A stretch of 64,000 nt of DNA, taken from positions 372,001-436,000 of the forward strand of contig CAVOGG010000002.1 of assembly GCA_963695175.1 (NCBI GenBank). The letters are read 5' to 3'. The position numbers and the translations under genes were made by a program. Origin of the DNA: Fodinibacter sp963695175. Its GTDB lineage: Bacteria; Actinomycetota; Actinomycetes; Actinomycetales; Dermatophilaceae. Shown here piece after piece: positions 41,225 to 49,069 of this stretch; position 1 is the first letter of the stretch; each line of letters begins with the position of its first letter. Under the pieces are notes generated by a model. The model searched no databases. It saw only the letters and a program-made list of their open reading frames with translations, and was not told the origin of the DNA.

Positions 41225-41515
41225 ATGCCCAGGATGTTGAGAAGGGCCGCAGTGCTCGGAGCGACGGCGCACGTGGCATCGAAACGTGGCGAAGCCCGAG
41301 GAGCCGAGGAAGCCCAGGAGCAGGCAGCGCAGGAGCAGGCAGCTGCCGCGCAGGCGCCGCCCGCGCCCGTCGCCGCTCCCGCCCCGGTTGCGGCTCCGGC
41401 CGGGCCGGCGCCGGTGGACTACGCCCAGCTGACCAAGCTCAAGGAGCTCCTCGATGCCGGCATCCTGACCCAGCAGGAGTTCGACGCGGAGAAGGCCAAG
41501 GTCCTCGCCGGGTGA
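41225..41515 (+). CDS. SHOCT-domain protein
   Basis: 96 residues. A basic N-terminal end (MPRMLRRAAVLGATAHVASKRGEAR) is followed by a Glu/Gln/Ala-rich stretch and an Ala-Pro linker (residues 40-64, AAQAPPAPVAAPAPVAAP). A C-terminal SHOCT motif follows: YAQLTKLKELLDAGILTQQEFDAEKAKVLAG. SHOCT domains are short helical hairpins, often paired with membrane or assembly proteins. It is followed by a DUF6325 gene, a common actinobacterial neighbour. An AAAGGA lies 12 bases upstream of the ATG. Confidence 0.8.
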   Translation: MPRMLRRAAVLGATAHVASKRGEARGAEEAQEQAAQEQAAAAQAPPAPVAAPAPVAAPAGPAPVDYAQLTKLKELLDAGILTQQEFDAEKAKVLAG

Positions 41516-41567
41516 CCGGCCGACGATCCGCACCCACTCCCACCCCGCCATGCACAGGAGCACGAAC

Positions 41568-42068
41568 ATGACCCTTGGACCCGTACAGCTGCTCGTCGTC
41601 AGCTTCCCCGAACCGAACTTCTCCGGCCAGATCATCGCCGAGCTCAACCGGCTGCGCGAGGCCCACCTCGTGCGTCTCGTCGACGCCCTCGCGGTGCAGA
41701 AGAACTCCGATGGCACCTTGGTCGCACTCCAGTGGAGCGACCTGTCCATCGAGGAGGCCGAGGACCTGGGCGCGACGGTGGGTGCACTGATCGGGCTCGG
41801 CCTTGGCGACGCCGACTCCGTGACCGCCGGGGCCGAGGCCGGCCGAGCTGAGGGCGCCGACGGGCACCTGATCCCCGACGCCGAGATGTGGGACGTCGCG
41901 GACTCCATCGAGGACGGCAGTGCCGCCGTTCTCGCGCTGATCGAGCACCTGTGGGCGGCGCCCCTGCGCGACGCCATCGCCGAGGCCGGCGGCATCCCCG
42001 TCAGCGACAGCTGGGTGCACCCCCTGGACCTCGTCGAGATCGGTGTAGCCGCCTCCCTGGACGGCTGA
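41568..42068 (+). CDS. DUF6325-family protein
   Basis: 166 residues from ATG at 41568 with CAGGAG eight bases upstream. GPVQLLVVSFPEPNFSGQIIAELNRLREAHLVRLVDALAVQKNSDGTLVALQWSDLSIEEAEDLGATVGALIGLGLG is characteristic of DUF6325/DUF1269-like proteins, which often contain a glycine-rich hydrophobic stretch and may associate with membranes. DSIEDGSAAVLALIEHLWAAPLRDAIAEAGGIPV follows. It forms a two-gene unit with the SHOCT protein, 52 bp apart. Function unknown; a stress-linked role is often suggested for the family. Confidence 0.75.
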   Translation: MTLGPVQLLVVSFPEPNFSGQIIAELNRLREAHLVRLVDALAVQKNSDGTLVALQWSDLSIEEAEDLGATVGALIGLGLGDADSVTAGAEAGRAEGADGHLIPDAEMWDVADSIEDGSAAVLALIEHLWAAPLRDAIAEAGGIPVSDSWVHPLDLVEIGVAASLDG

Positions 42069-42137
42069 GTCGACTGCGCCTTCCGTTCTACACCCCGCCG
42101 AGGGCCAGCACTCGCGGGAGATCTCCGGTGCACACTC

Positions 42138-42416
42138 GTGGGCGTGAAGACCTACACGTTGCTGGATCGGGATGGACGTCCCTACGAGTCCGACACCCCC
42201 GGCACCTTGGGCGGGCACCGGCGTAGCAAGGTCTATGGGCGCCTTGACTGCCCGACGGCCTTGCGCTGGATCGCCAAGGGCCAGTACGTCCAGCACCGGG
42301 TGTTCTTCGCCGACGAGGAAACCGCCCTCGCCGCCGGGTACCGGCCCTGCGGCCATTGCCTCCGCCCGAAGTACCGCCAATGGCTGGCGGACCGGGCCGC
42401 GAGCCCGCCGGGCTGA
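42138..42416 (+). CDS. Ada-type metal-binding domain protein
   Basis: 92 residues, GTG start at 42138 (or 42144). It matches the N-terminal zinc domain of the Ada DNA repair protein but stands alone: KTYTLLDRDGRPYESDTPGTLGGHRRSKVYGRLDCPTALRWIAKGQYVQHRVFFADEETALAAGYRPCGHCLRPKY. Cys38, Cys71 and Cys74 are present, but the position four after Cys38 is not cysteine. A methyl-acceptor role as in Ada is therefore doubtful. Free-standing copies are common in actinobacteria with unknown role. Confidence 0.75.
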   Translation: MGVKTYTLLDRDGRPYESDTPGTLGGHRRSKVYGRLDCPTALRWIAKGQYVQHRVFFADEETALAAGYRPCGHCLRPKYRQWLADRAASPPG

Positions 42417-42463
42417 TCGAGTGCCAGCCGTGGTGCGGCGATTCGACCCAAGGCTCCGTAATG

Positions 42464-42483
42464 TATTAGGCTGATACCTAATA
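42464..42483. promoter_or_regulatory. Operator palindrome upstream of the TetR gene
   Basis: TATTAGG-CTGATA-CCTAATA is a perfect 7-base inverted repeat with a 6-base spacer, ending 21 bases before the TetR GTG. The AT-rich sequence and spacing fit a TetR autoregulatory site controlling both the regulator and the coupled esterase gene. Confidence 0.65.
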
Positions 42484-42504
42484 CCTTATGGAAGCGAGCA
42501 GGTC

Positions 42505-43098
42505 GTGCCGAGAGTCGGACTCACCACGGAACGAGTCGTCCTCGCCGGCGCCGAGCTCGCCGACTCTGCGGGGTTCGACCAGGTGACCCTCTCCGAGGTC
42601 GCCAGACGATTCGACGTCAAGGTCGCAAGCCTGTACTCCCACGTGGCGAGCTCGCACGACCTGCGCACTCGCATCGCCCAGCTGGCCCTGGCCGAGATCG
42701 CCGACCGCGGCGCGCAGGAGCTGGCCGGGCGATCCGGAAGGGATTCACTCATCGCGCTCGGCGACATCTACCGCGACTACGCCCGCGAGCACCCCGGCCG
42801 CTACGCCGCCACCCGATACCCGCTCGACTCCGACGCAGCGGCTGCCAGCGCCGGCATCCGGCACGCCGAGATGATGCGTGCCGTCCTTCGCGGCTACGCA
42901 CTCGAGGAGCGCGACCAGACGCACGCCGTCCGGCTCCTGGGCAGTGTCTTCCACGGGTTCGTGACCCTGGAGCTGGCCGGCGCCTTCGCGCACAGCGAGC
43001 CCGCGCCGCAGGACAGCTGGCTGCGCGCCCTGGACGCGCTCGACGACGTGCTGCAGCGCTGGAGCACCCCCACCCCACCGTCCGGGAGGACCCCATGA
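42505..43098 (+). CDS. TetR-family transcriptional regulator
   Basis: 197 residues from GTG at 42505. N-terminal helix-turn-helix: TERVVLAGAELADSAGFDQVTLSEVARRFDVKVASLYSHVASSHDLRTRIAQLALAEI. The ligand domain is of the TetR_C_33/WHG type (LIALGDIYRDYAREHPGRYAATRYPLDSDAAAASAGIRHAEMMRAVLRGYALEERDQTHAVRLLGSVFHGFVTLELAGAF). It overlaps the esterase gene by ATGA, so the two are coregulated, and a clean palindromic operator lies upstream. Inducer unknown, possibly the esterase substrate or product. Confidence 0.88.
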   Translation: MPRVGLTTERVVLAGAELADSAGFDQVTLSEVARRFDVKVASLYSHVASSHDLRTRIAQLALAEIADRGAQELAGRSGRDSLIALGDIYRDYAREHPGRYAATRYPLDSDAAAASAGIRHAEMMRAVLRGYALEERDQTHAVRLLGSVFHGFVTLELAGAFAHSEPAPQDSWLRALDALDDVLQRWSTPTPPSGRTP

Positions 43099-44252
43099 CC
43101 GACCTGCTGACCACGCCGATCACCGCCGAGCTCGTCCGCGGTTGCCTCGAGACCGAGCAGACCGCTGACGGCCTGCTGCCCCACCGACTCCCGGCCTGGG
43201 CACGCGCCCAGAACACCGACCCCCAGCTGGAGATGGCCGAGGCCCAGCCCTCCGGCGTCCGGGTGGCCTTCCGTAGCAGGGCAAGCCACATCGAGCTGCA
43301 CACCGTGCCGACCAAGCGTGTCTACGCCGGCGCACCTCCACGGGCCGATGGCGTCTACGAGCTCGTCATCGACGGTCGGCTGGCCGGGCAGGGGTCCGTG
43401 GCCGGCGGCAGGACGATGACCGTCGACCTGTCGACCGGCTCGGTCACCACGCAGTCCGGGCCCGCTGGGTCAGTGTGCTTCCACGGCCTGGGCGACGACA
43501 TGAAGGACATCGAGATCTGGCTGCCGCACGACGAGACGACCGAGCTCCGGGTCCTGCGCACGGACGCCCCCGTGGAGCCGGCCGACTCCAGCGACCGCAG
43601 GGTGTGGCTGCACCACGGAAGCTCGATCAGCCACGGCTCGAACGCCGCGACGCCGACCGGCACGTGGCCCGCCATCGCGGCCGCACGCGCCGGCGTCGAG
43701 CTGCACAACCTCGGCTTCGGAGGCAGCGCCCTGCTCGACCCGTTCGTCGCTCGCGTGCTGCGCGACACCCCCGCCGACATCATCACCGTCAAGCTCGGCA
43801 TCAACCTCGTCAACACCGACCTGATGCGGCATCGTGCCCTCGGTCCAGCGGTTCACGGCCTCCTCGACACCATCCGCGACGGTCATCCTGACACTCCGCT
43901 GCTGGTGGTGTCGCCGATCCTGTGCCCGATCCACGAGCACACCCCGGGGCCGAGCGCCATCGACCCGAGCGCCTTCGCGGAAGGGCGGGCGGCCTTCGTG
44001 GCCACCGGCGACCCTGCGGAGGCCGCTTTCGGGAGACTGACGTTGAGCACGGTCCGCGCCGAGCTTGCGCGCATCGTCGAGCAGCGCTCCGCCGACGACC
44101 CGCACCTTCGCTATCTCGACGGTCGCCGCCTCTACGGCGAAGGGGACGCGGTCGAGCTCCCCCTGCCCGACCGGCTCCACCCCGATCCGGCCACCCACCG
44201 TCTCATCGGGGAGAGGTTCGCCGCTCTCGCCCTCGTCGGCGCGACACCCTGA
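43095..44252 (+). CDS. SGNH/GDSL-family esterase
   Basis: 385 residues. The N-terminal half is a beta-sandwich (GVRVAFRSRASHIELHTVPTKRVYAG) like that of CE2-type carbohydrate esterases. The C-terminal half is an SGNH hydrolase: block I LHHGSSISHGSNA (catalytic Ser), block II HNLGFGGSALLD, block III TVKLGINLVN, and block V LPDRLHPDPATH (Asp and His). No signal peptide is seen, so it acts in the cytoplasm. It is coupled to and probably repressed by the TetR regulator. An acyl ester or acetylated sugar is the likely substrate. Confidence 0.85.
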   Translation: MTDLLTTPITAELVRGCLETEQTADGLLPHRLPAWARAQNTDPQLEMAEAQPSGVRVAFRSRASHIELHTVPTKRVYAGAPPRADGVYELVIDGRLAGQGSVAGGRTMTVDLSTGSVTTQSGPAGSVCFHGLGDDMKDIEIWLPHDETTELRVLRTDAPVEPADSSDRRVWLHHGSSISHGSNAATPTGTWPAIAAARAGVELHNLGFGGSALLDPFVARVLRDTPADIITVKLGINLVNTDLMRHRALGPAVHGLLDTIRDGHPDTPLLVVSPILCPIHEHTPGPSAIDPSAFAEGRAAFVATGDPAEAAFGRLTLSTVRAELARIVEQRSADDPHLRYLDGRRLYGEGDAVELPLPDRLHPDPATHRLIGERFAALALVGATP

Positions 44253-44311
44253 GCTGGTCCCACGGATGGGGCGCGGCATTCCGCGACACTCACGAGGAGC
44301 GCGGGCGCGGA

Positions 44312-44827
44312 TCAGCAGTCGAACACGAACCAGCAGATGTCGTTGCGCAGACGCTGGTCGTCGAGCACGAGGTCACGAATCGCCGGAGGGAGCTGGTCGC
44401 GCTGCCAGTGGCACTCCCGGCGCCCGGCGGCCTCACTCTCCCGGTTCGGCACCGACGCGCGGACGGCCTTGATCGCGTAGGCGGCCGCACCCAGGTCGTG
44501 CGCAGCTACGTGGGCCACTGCCCCGGCCTGCCCGGCCGCATACGCCGCATACCGCTCCGCCCCGCGCAAGGGTCTGGCCGCGCCCATCGCGTGGCCGCCC
44601 GCCGCGCGAGCCTGCATCATCGACAGCTCCCCCCGGACCCAGCCGCGGGTGGCCTCGATCGCCCCACGTGGTCGTAGGTCGTCCGGCTGTGCGGTCTCGA
44701 AGAGGGGTAGGACGTGCTCCGCGCACCTCGCTGCCCACAAGGCGAGGAGATGGTGGTCCTCGTCGGTGAGGGTCCCACCACGACGAATCGTCACGAACCG
44801 AGGATCACGCACCTCCGGGAGGATCAC
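44312..44827 (-). CDS. Imm5-like putative immunity protein
   Basis: 171 residues from GTG at 44827. The pattern matches the helical Imm5-like immunity family: DEDHHLLALWAARCAEHVLPLFETAQPDDLRPRGAIEATRGWVRGELSMMQARAAGGHAMGAARPL, AGAVAHVAAHDLGAAAYAIKAVRAS, and RDLVLDDQRLRNDICWFVFDC at the end. Such proteins neutralise polymorphic toxins of rivals or sisters. No toxin gene is seen nearby, so it is an orphan, possibly defence against foreign toxins. The start codon lacks a clear ribosome-binding site. Confidence 0.75.
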   Translation of the reverse strand: MILPEVRDPRFVTIRRGGTLTDEDHHLLALWAARCAEHVLPLFETAQPDDLRPRGAIEATRGWVRGELSMMQARAAGGHAMGAARPLRGAERYAAYAAGQAGAVAHVAAHDLGAAAYAIKAVRASVPNRESEAAGRRECHWQRDQLPPAIRDLVLDDQRLRNDICWFVFDC

Positions 44828-45198
44828 CGGCGCTCGCCCCCTCTCCGCGCTCCGCCCACAGGCACCGACTGCCCCGGGGCAGCAGCTTCGATCTCACGGT
44901 AGCGCCCTCCGAAGGGGCCCCTTCGATGTGGCCGCGGCCTGACTGGAGCCCACCGCTGTCCCGGCGTCCCCAGTGCGCCGGCAGTGGTCTGCGCGGGTGG
45001 TCGTCCCGGCCGCTGACTCTCCGGCTGTCGCAAACGGTCAAGGGAACTGTCCTGCTCCGTAAAGCGCCGGAGGCAAGGGTTCCCTAACTTTGATGCCGTG
45101 ACGCAAAGGGGCGCGCAACATCTGCCGGGCCCTTTCGCAGAGCGACAGAGACCGGTTGAGCGGGCCAACCACACGGCCAGCGAATGAAGGGAGTGCCC
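44828..45198. other. Intergenic region with possible iron-box half-site
   Basis: 371 bases between the divergent immunity and ferredoxin genes; I see no open frame of coding quality. At 45074-45092 (CAAGGGTTCCCTAACTTTG) there is a weak match to the IdeR/DtxR iron box, about 10 of 19 positions, with CTAAC in register. It would fit iron control of the bfd gene but the score is low. Confidence 0.3.
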
Positions 45199-45447
45199 GT
45201 GATCATCTGCCAGTGCGCGGTCGTGAGCGACCGTTTGGTGACCCAGGCGATCGCCGCAGGTGCGCGAAGCCTCGCGCAGGTGTGCCGCGCCACCGACGCC
45301 GGTCGCGACTGCGGCGCGTGCGTGTTCAACGTCAAGCGAGTGATCACCGAGCACCGGCGCGGCGCATCCTGCGGCGTCGGAGAACTTGGCACCGGGAGTG
45401 GAGGCAGCCGGCTCGGCTCCGAGGGCCTGGTCGCGAAGTCCGCCTGA
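45199..45447 (+). CDS. bfd: Bacterioferritin-associated ferredoxin-like protein
   Basis: 82 residues from GTG at 45199, with AAGGGA eight bases upstream; starts at 45184 or 45193 are also in frame. The BFD-type [2Fe-2S] motif is clear: an N-terminal CQC and a later GRDCGACVFNV, with IAAGARSLAQVCRATDAG between. In other bacteria Bfd reduces bacterioferritin to release iron. No bacterioferritin gene lies in this window. The last 25 residues are Gly/Ser-rich and not part of the domain. Confidence 0.75.
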   Translation: MIICQCAVVSDRLVTQAIAAGARSLAQVCRATDAGRDCGACVFNVKRVITEHRRGASCGVGELGTGSGGSRLGSEGLVAKSA

Positions 45448-45513
45448 TCCGCCCTCGTGGTAGAACCTGAGCCGACCGACCGGTGTCTGGTGAGCGGTCG
45501 TATCCTCGGGTTG

Positions 45514-45930
45514 ATGAAGCAGGCGGACCTCAACGCGAAAGTGATCGAGCAGTTCCGCGCGGGCGGCCCCGTCGAGGGCATGACTCGGGAGCGGCTGCTC
45601 CTGCTGACGACGGTTGGTCGACGCACGGCGACGAAGCGGACGACGCCGATGATGTTCCATCGCTACCGCGGCCGGCTCCTGGTCATGGCATCGAACGCCG
45701 GGGCACCGAAGGAGCCTGACTGGTACGTCAACCTGGTCGCGCACCCGCAGGTCCTCGTCGAGACGCCGGACGCGACCTACGACGCGATCGCGCAGACGCT
45801 CACCGGCGGAGACCGGGCCGCCGCCTGGGACGACCTCGTCGGTGCCTATCCGTTCTTCGCCGATCACCAACTCAGGGCCGGACGTGAGATCCCGCTCGTC
45901 GAGCTGGTCGGGCCTCGCCGAGCGCAGTGA
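45514..45930 (+). CDS. Nitroreductase/deazaflavin-dependent oxidoreductase family protein
   Basis: 138 residues from ATG at 45514. Ddn-type features: KQADLNAKVIEQFRAGGPVEGMTRERLLLLTTVGRRTATKRTTPMMFHRYRGRLLVMASNAGAPKEPDWYVNLVAHPQVLVETPDATYDAIAQTL, ending FADHQLRAGREIPLVEL. This is the nitroreductase family deazaflavin oxidoreductase group that can bind F420 via a Lys/Arg-rich groove. Third relative in the window, after 11129 and 34804. Substrate unknown. Confidence 0.85.
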   Translation: MKQADLNAKVIEQFRAGGPVEGMTRERLLLLTTVGRRTATKRTTPMMFHRYRGRLLVMASNAGAPKEPDWYVNLVAHPQVLVETPDATYDAIAQTLTGGDRAAAWDDLVGAYPFFADHQLRAGREIPLVELVGPRRAQ

Positions 45931-46135
45931 CGGCCAGGCTGGCCTGAACGGATGCCGGCTCCGGCACAGGTGATGCAGGGGGCGCGTCCTGTCGCGCGCT
46001 GCGCATCACCGAACCTGTCCCGGCGCTGCCAAGGGCGCAGGATGCCGCGCGTCTGACAGCGCCGAGAACGGGCCACCCCTCCCCCAGACGACTGGTCCGC
46101 GGCCCGTCCAGCCGCTACAGGGGGTAGGTCCGCGG

Positions 46136-46633
46136 TCAGGTCGTGGGGTAGAGGACGCGGAAGCGTTCGAGGACGACCGGCATGTCCGGCTGGAAGCCGC
46201 CATCGGCGTGCTCGGTGAAGTAGCGCTCGTGGGCCACCCGCCAGTGCTCGAGGCTACCGTCGCCCTCTCCCTCGTCCCGGGCGTGGTCGGCGTCCACCTG
46301 GTCGAACGGGACGACCCGCGCCTCGGTCGTCACGACCAGGGCACGCGGGTGGCCGGCCCCGTCGCAGACGATGCCGAGCGTCCCGGGCGTGGGCAGCTCC
46401 TCACCCTCCGAGGCGTAGTCAGCCTGCGAGCTGGCGGTCGCCGTCTTCTTCCCGTCGAGGACCAGGCTGAGCAGCTCGTCCGACTGCTCGGGGGTCGCAC
46501 CGAAGGCCCATGCGGGCGGCCGGAGCGTTCTCAACGGGTTCGCACCGAAGTAGACGGGCACCCCGGCAAGGTCCGCGTGCTCGCGGGCGACGTCCCAGAA
46601 CGCGTCGAGCTCATTGTCGTCAGCGGTGACCAT
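46136..46633 (-). CDS. ASCH-domain protein
   Basis: 165 residues from ATG at 46633. ASCH domain: FGATPEQSDELLSLVLDGKKTATASSQADYASEGEELPTPGTLGIVCDGAGHPRALVVTTEARVVPFDQVDADHARDEGEGDGSLEHWRVAHERYF. The GKKTAT motif and the late H-x-x-YF helix are family hallmarks. ASCH proteins have a PUA-like fold and are thought to bind RNA; some hydrolyse N4-acetylcytidine. The specific role here is unknown. It stands alone. Confidence 0.85.
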   Translation of the reverse strand: MVTADDNELDAFWDVAREHADLAGVPVYFGANPLRTLRPPAWAFGATPEQSDELLSLVLDGKKTATASSQADYASEGEELPTPGTLGIVCDGAGHPRALVVTTEARVVPFDQVDADHARDEGEGDGSLEHWRVAHERYFTEHADGGFQPDMPVVLERFRVLYPTT

Positions 46634-46801
46634 GCCTCACCCTCCCACGCCTTGCCTGACCCGAGCGAGGTGCCCCTGGGTCGCCAGGTCGTGTCCGCTG
46701 ACGACCGCTGCGCTCAGGTCTCCCCAATGGCGAGTGAGCTCACGAAGGAATAGTCGCCGTCAGGGAAGGCCGGCACTCGGCGGCGCTGTTCATCCGTTCG
46801 C

Positions 46802-47230
46802 TCACCGGGGATGGAGTCGGCGGTCGCGCCAGGCTCCGGTCGACCACAGTGCCCACAGGACGAGGACCGGCTGGAAGAACAGTCGCACCAGCCGCTTCCG
46901 GTCCGTGTCGAGCCCGAAGGCGTCCTTCGCGTCGAGGTACTGGGCGATGTTGCCCGGAAAGATCGCGACGAAGAATGCGGCCGTCAGCAGTCCGACGCTG
47001 ACCCGTCCGCGGGCGAACCCGATCAACGCCGCTCCGAGGGTGATCTCCACCAACCCCGAGGCGAGCACGACGGCGTCGTCGTCGACCGGGACCCAGTCGG
47101 GCACCTGCGCCTGGAACTCGTCCCGAGCAAAGGTCAGGTGGCTGATGCCGGCGAACGCGAGGATTCCGCCGAGCAACACCCGGGCCACTGTTCGAGTGCC
47201 GGAGGTGGGCGTCGCGTTCAGAAGGTTCAC
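46802..47230 (-). CDS. DoxX-family membrane protein
   Basis: 142 residues from GTG at 47230. Four membrane segments: TVARVLLGGILAFAGISHLTF, ALASG-type stretch AVVLASGLVEITLGAALIGFA, VSVGLLTAAFFVAIFPGNIAQYLDAKDAFGLDTDRKRLVRLFFQPVLVLWALWSTG. The FPGNIAQY motif and the following acidic loop are typical of the DoxX-like proteins in actinobacteria. Function unknown; related to quinone-linked oxidoreductase subunits. Stands alone, convergent with nothing. Confidence 0.8.
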   Translation of the reverse strand: MNLLNATPTSGTRTVARVLLGGILAFAGISHLTFARDEFQAQVPDWVPVDDDAVVLASGLVEITLGAALIGFARGRVSVGLLTAAFFVAIFPGNIAQYLDAKDAFGLDTDRKRLVRLFFQPVLVLWALWSTGAWRDRRLHPR

Positions 47231-47438
47231 ACCAGCCACACTAGGGGTCAGGGGAGCCACCGCCCGGCGAGCCTTCACGACCAAAGGCGAAAGCACCACC
47301 ACGACCTTTGCGAGGTGCCGCAGGATCGGTGCGGGCCTCGGGCGGTGTCTCCGTGCGGCATCCCTGGTGGCCAGTGGCCTGCAAAGTGCGGTATTTCCAC
47401 TGCTGACGACGCCCCCGCCCCTCCCTCAGGCTCGATGC

Positions 47439-48137
47439 ATGACCACTCGAGCCCCGCAACCCGCACCACTGACGACCACGCGCAGCCGTGGGCCCGAGGA
47501 GGTTGCGGAGTTCGACGAGCACCCGGCCCGCGGCCGCTTCAACTCGGCCTTCTTCTGGGTCATGGGCGCCTACATCGACTGGCACATGCACACGCACAAG
47601 GACACCGTTTTTGCCGACCTTCCGCCGACGGTGGTCGAACTGGGAGCGGGGGTCGGCGCCAACATGCGCTACCTGCCGGTCGGCGCGCGGCTGATCGCGA
47701 TCGAACCCAACCCCTACATGCACACGCGGCTCAGGCGGGCGGCCCGATCGCGGGGTGTCGATCTCGAGATCCGCAGCGTCGTCGGCGAACGGATCGACGT
47801 GCCCGACGGGAGCGCCGATGCCGTCATCTCCAGCCTGGTCCTCTGCACCGTCAGTGACCCGGGCGCTGTTCTTGCCGAAGTTCGCCGCGTTCTGCGCCCT
47901 GGAGGGCGGTTCAGCTTCGCCGAGCACGTCGCGGCGAAACGTGGCACACCGACCCGCTGGACGCAGCGGATCCTGCGTCGGCCGTGGGCGTGGATCTTCG
48001 AGGGCTGCTCCTGCGAACGAGACCTCGCGAGGGTGATCCAGTCCGCCGGCTTCACCACGGTCGAGCTCAGCCACTACCGGATCCGCTCGCCGCTTCTGCC
48101 GTTCAACACCCACATCGCCGGCACGGCCATCGCCTAG
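47439..48137 (+). CDS. Class I SAM-dependent methyltransferase
   Basis: 232 residues from ATG at 47439. Methyltransferase_11 type: ADLPPTVVELGAGVGANMRYLPVGARLIAIEPNPYMHTRLRRAARSRGVDLEIRSVVGERIDVPDGSADAVISSLVLCTVSDPGAVLAEVRRVLRPGGRFSFAEHVAAKRGTPTRWTQRIL. The C-terminal WAWIFEGCSCERDLARVIQSAGF resembles the METTL7/thiol methyltransferase-like group, which methylates small thiols or phospholipids. Substrate unresolved. Confidence 0.85.
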   Translation: MTTRAPQPAPLTTTRSRGPEEVAEFDEHPARGRFNSAFFWVMGAYIDWHMHTHKDTVFADLPPTVVELGAGVGANMRYLPVGARLIAIEPNPYMHTRLRRAARSRGVDLEIRSVVGERIDVPDGSADAVISSLVLCTVSDPGAVLAEVRRVLRPGGRFSFAEHVAAKRGTPTRWTQRILRRPWAWIFEGCSCERDLARVIQSAGFTTVELSHYRIRSPLLPFNTHIAGTAIA

Positions 48138-48257
48138 CAGTCCGCGCCTCGACCGGGGCTCACCTCGCCTGCGCGGTCGGCAGCGAAGTCTCGACGACGC
48201 GCCGTCACGCCCACGAGGGCCTCGGGCACCCCCGACCTGGACCAGGAAGGCACTCTG

Positions 48258-48890
48258 ATGCACCACCTCGCCATGGCGACGCAGTCCACCGCGAAGCCGG
48301 CTCGGCTCACCGCCGAGACCGCCCACGAGAGCACCCCATCCCTCGACGCCAACCGAGCGCGCCGGCTCTCCCGCGACACCATCCAGCTGCGCTGCCTCAC
48401 GCCCGCTGACGGGCACCACGTGACCGACCTGCTCGGACGCCTGTCGCAGCAGTCGCGCTACCAGCGCTACTTCCGACTCATCCGCACGCTCGCGCCGGCT
48501 GACGTCGCGCGCTTCGTCGCGCTCAGCCCGGACCACCTTGCCGTCGGGGCGTTCGACGGGAACCTCCTCATCGGCGCAGCACAGTACTTCCGACTCTCGG
48601 GGCGCCCCGAGCAGGCAGAGGTCGCCCTCGAGGTCGCCGACAGCCACCACCGACGCGGGGTCGGCGCCCGGCTGGTCCGCGAGCTCGCCCGGCTCGCAGC
48701 CGCCGAGGGCATCACCCACTTCACCGCGACCGTACTCGCCGAGAACCGGCCGGTGCTCGAGCTGATGCGGCACTCGGGCTGGCACATCGCAACGACCCCT
48801 GACGGGATCTACAGCGACGTCGTCGTGACCCTGCCTCCAGAGCTGGTGGGCGCGGGGGCCGGATGTGCCTGTGCGAGCCGGGCATCCTGA
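48258..48890 (+). CDS. GNAT-family N-acetyltransferase
   Basis: 210 residues from ATG at 48258 with AGGAAGG upstream. GNAT core: IQLRCLTPADGHHVTDLLGRLSQQSRYQRYFRLIRTLAPADVARFVALSPDHLAVGAFDGNLLIGAAQYFRLSGRPEQAEVALEVADSHHRRGVGARLVRELARLAAAEGITHFTATVLAENRPVLELMRHSGW. The HRRGVGARL motif binds acetyl-CoA. The SRYQRYF stretch resembles the catalytic part of Pat-type protein acetyltransferases, but the cAMP-binding domain of those is absent. Acceptor unknown. Confidence 0.85.
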   Translation: MHHLAMATQSTAKPARLTAETAHESTPSLDANRARRLSRDTIQLRCLTPADGHHVTDLLGRLSQQSRYQRYFRLIRTLAPADVARFVALSPDHLAVGAFDGNLLIGAAQYFRLSGRPEQAEVALEVADSHHRRGVGARLVRELARLAAAEGITHFTATVLAENRPVLELMRHSGWHIATTPDGIYSDVVVTLPPELVGAGAGCACASRAS

Positions 48891-49015
48891 GCCCGCGGAT
48901 GGTCGCACGAGGTCCCCCGAGGCATTGGTCCTGCGCCGTTCCAGCCCATTCCCGGGCTGAGGGCGCACTGGCCGGTGGGGGACAGACCGGCGGAATGCGA
49001 TGACGTCTCGAGGGG

Positions 49016-49054
49016 TTGACCGGTAAACCTCGCCGGGTTAGTATACCGGTATAC
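49016..49054 (+). promoter_or_regulatory. Promoter with overlapping 14-bp palindrome for the 49070-50358 unit
   Basis: TTGACC (49016-49021), 17-base spacer, TAGTAT (49039-49044). The perfect palindrome GTATACCGGTATAC (49041-49054) covers the -10 and start-site region and has the central CCGG typical of LacI-family sites. GGAGGAG follows directly before the ATG at 49070. Binding by the LacI-type regulator encoded downstream would shut off the promoter. Confidence 0.7.
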
Positions 49055-49069
49055 CACCAAGGAGGAGCC

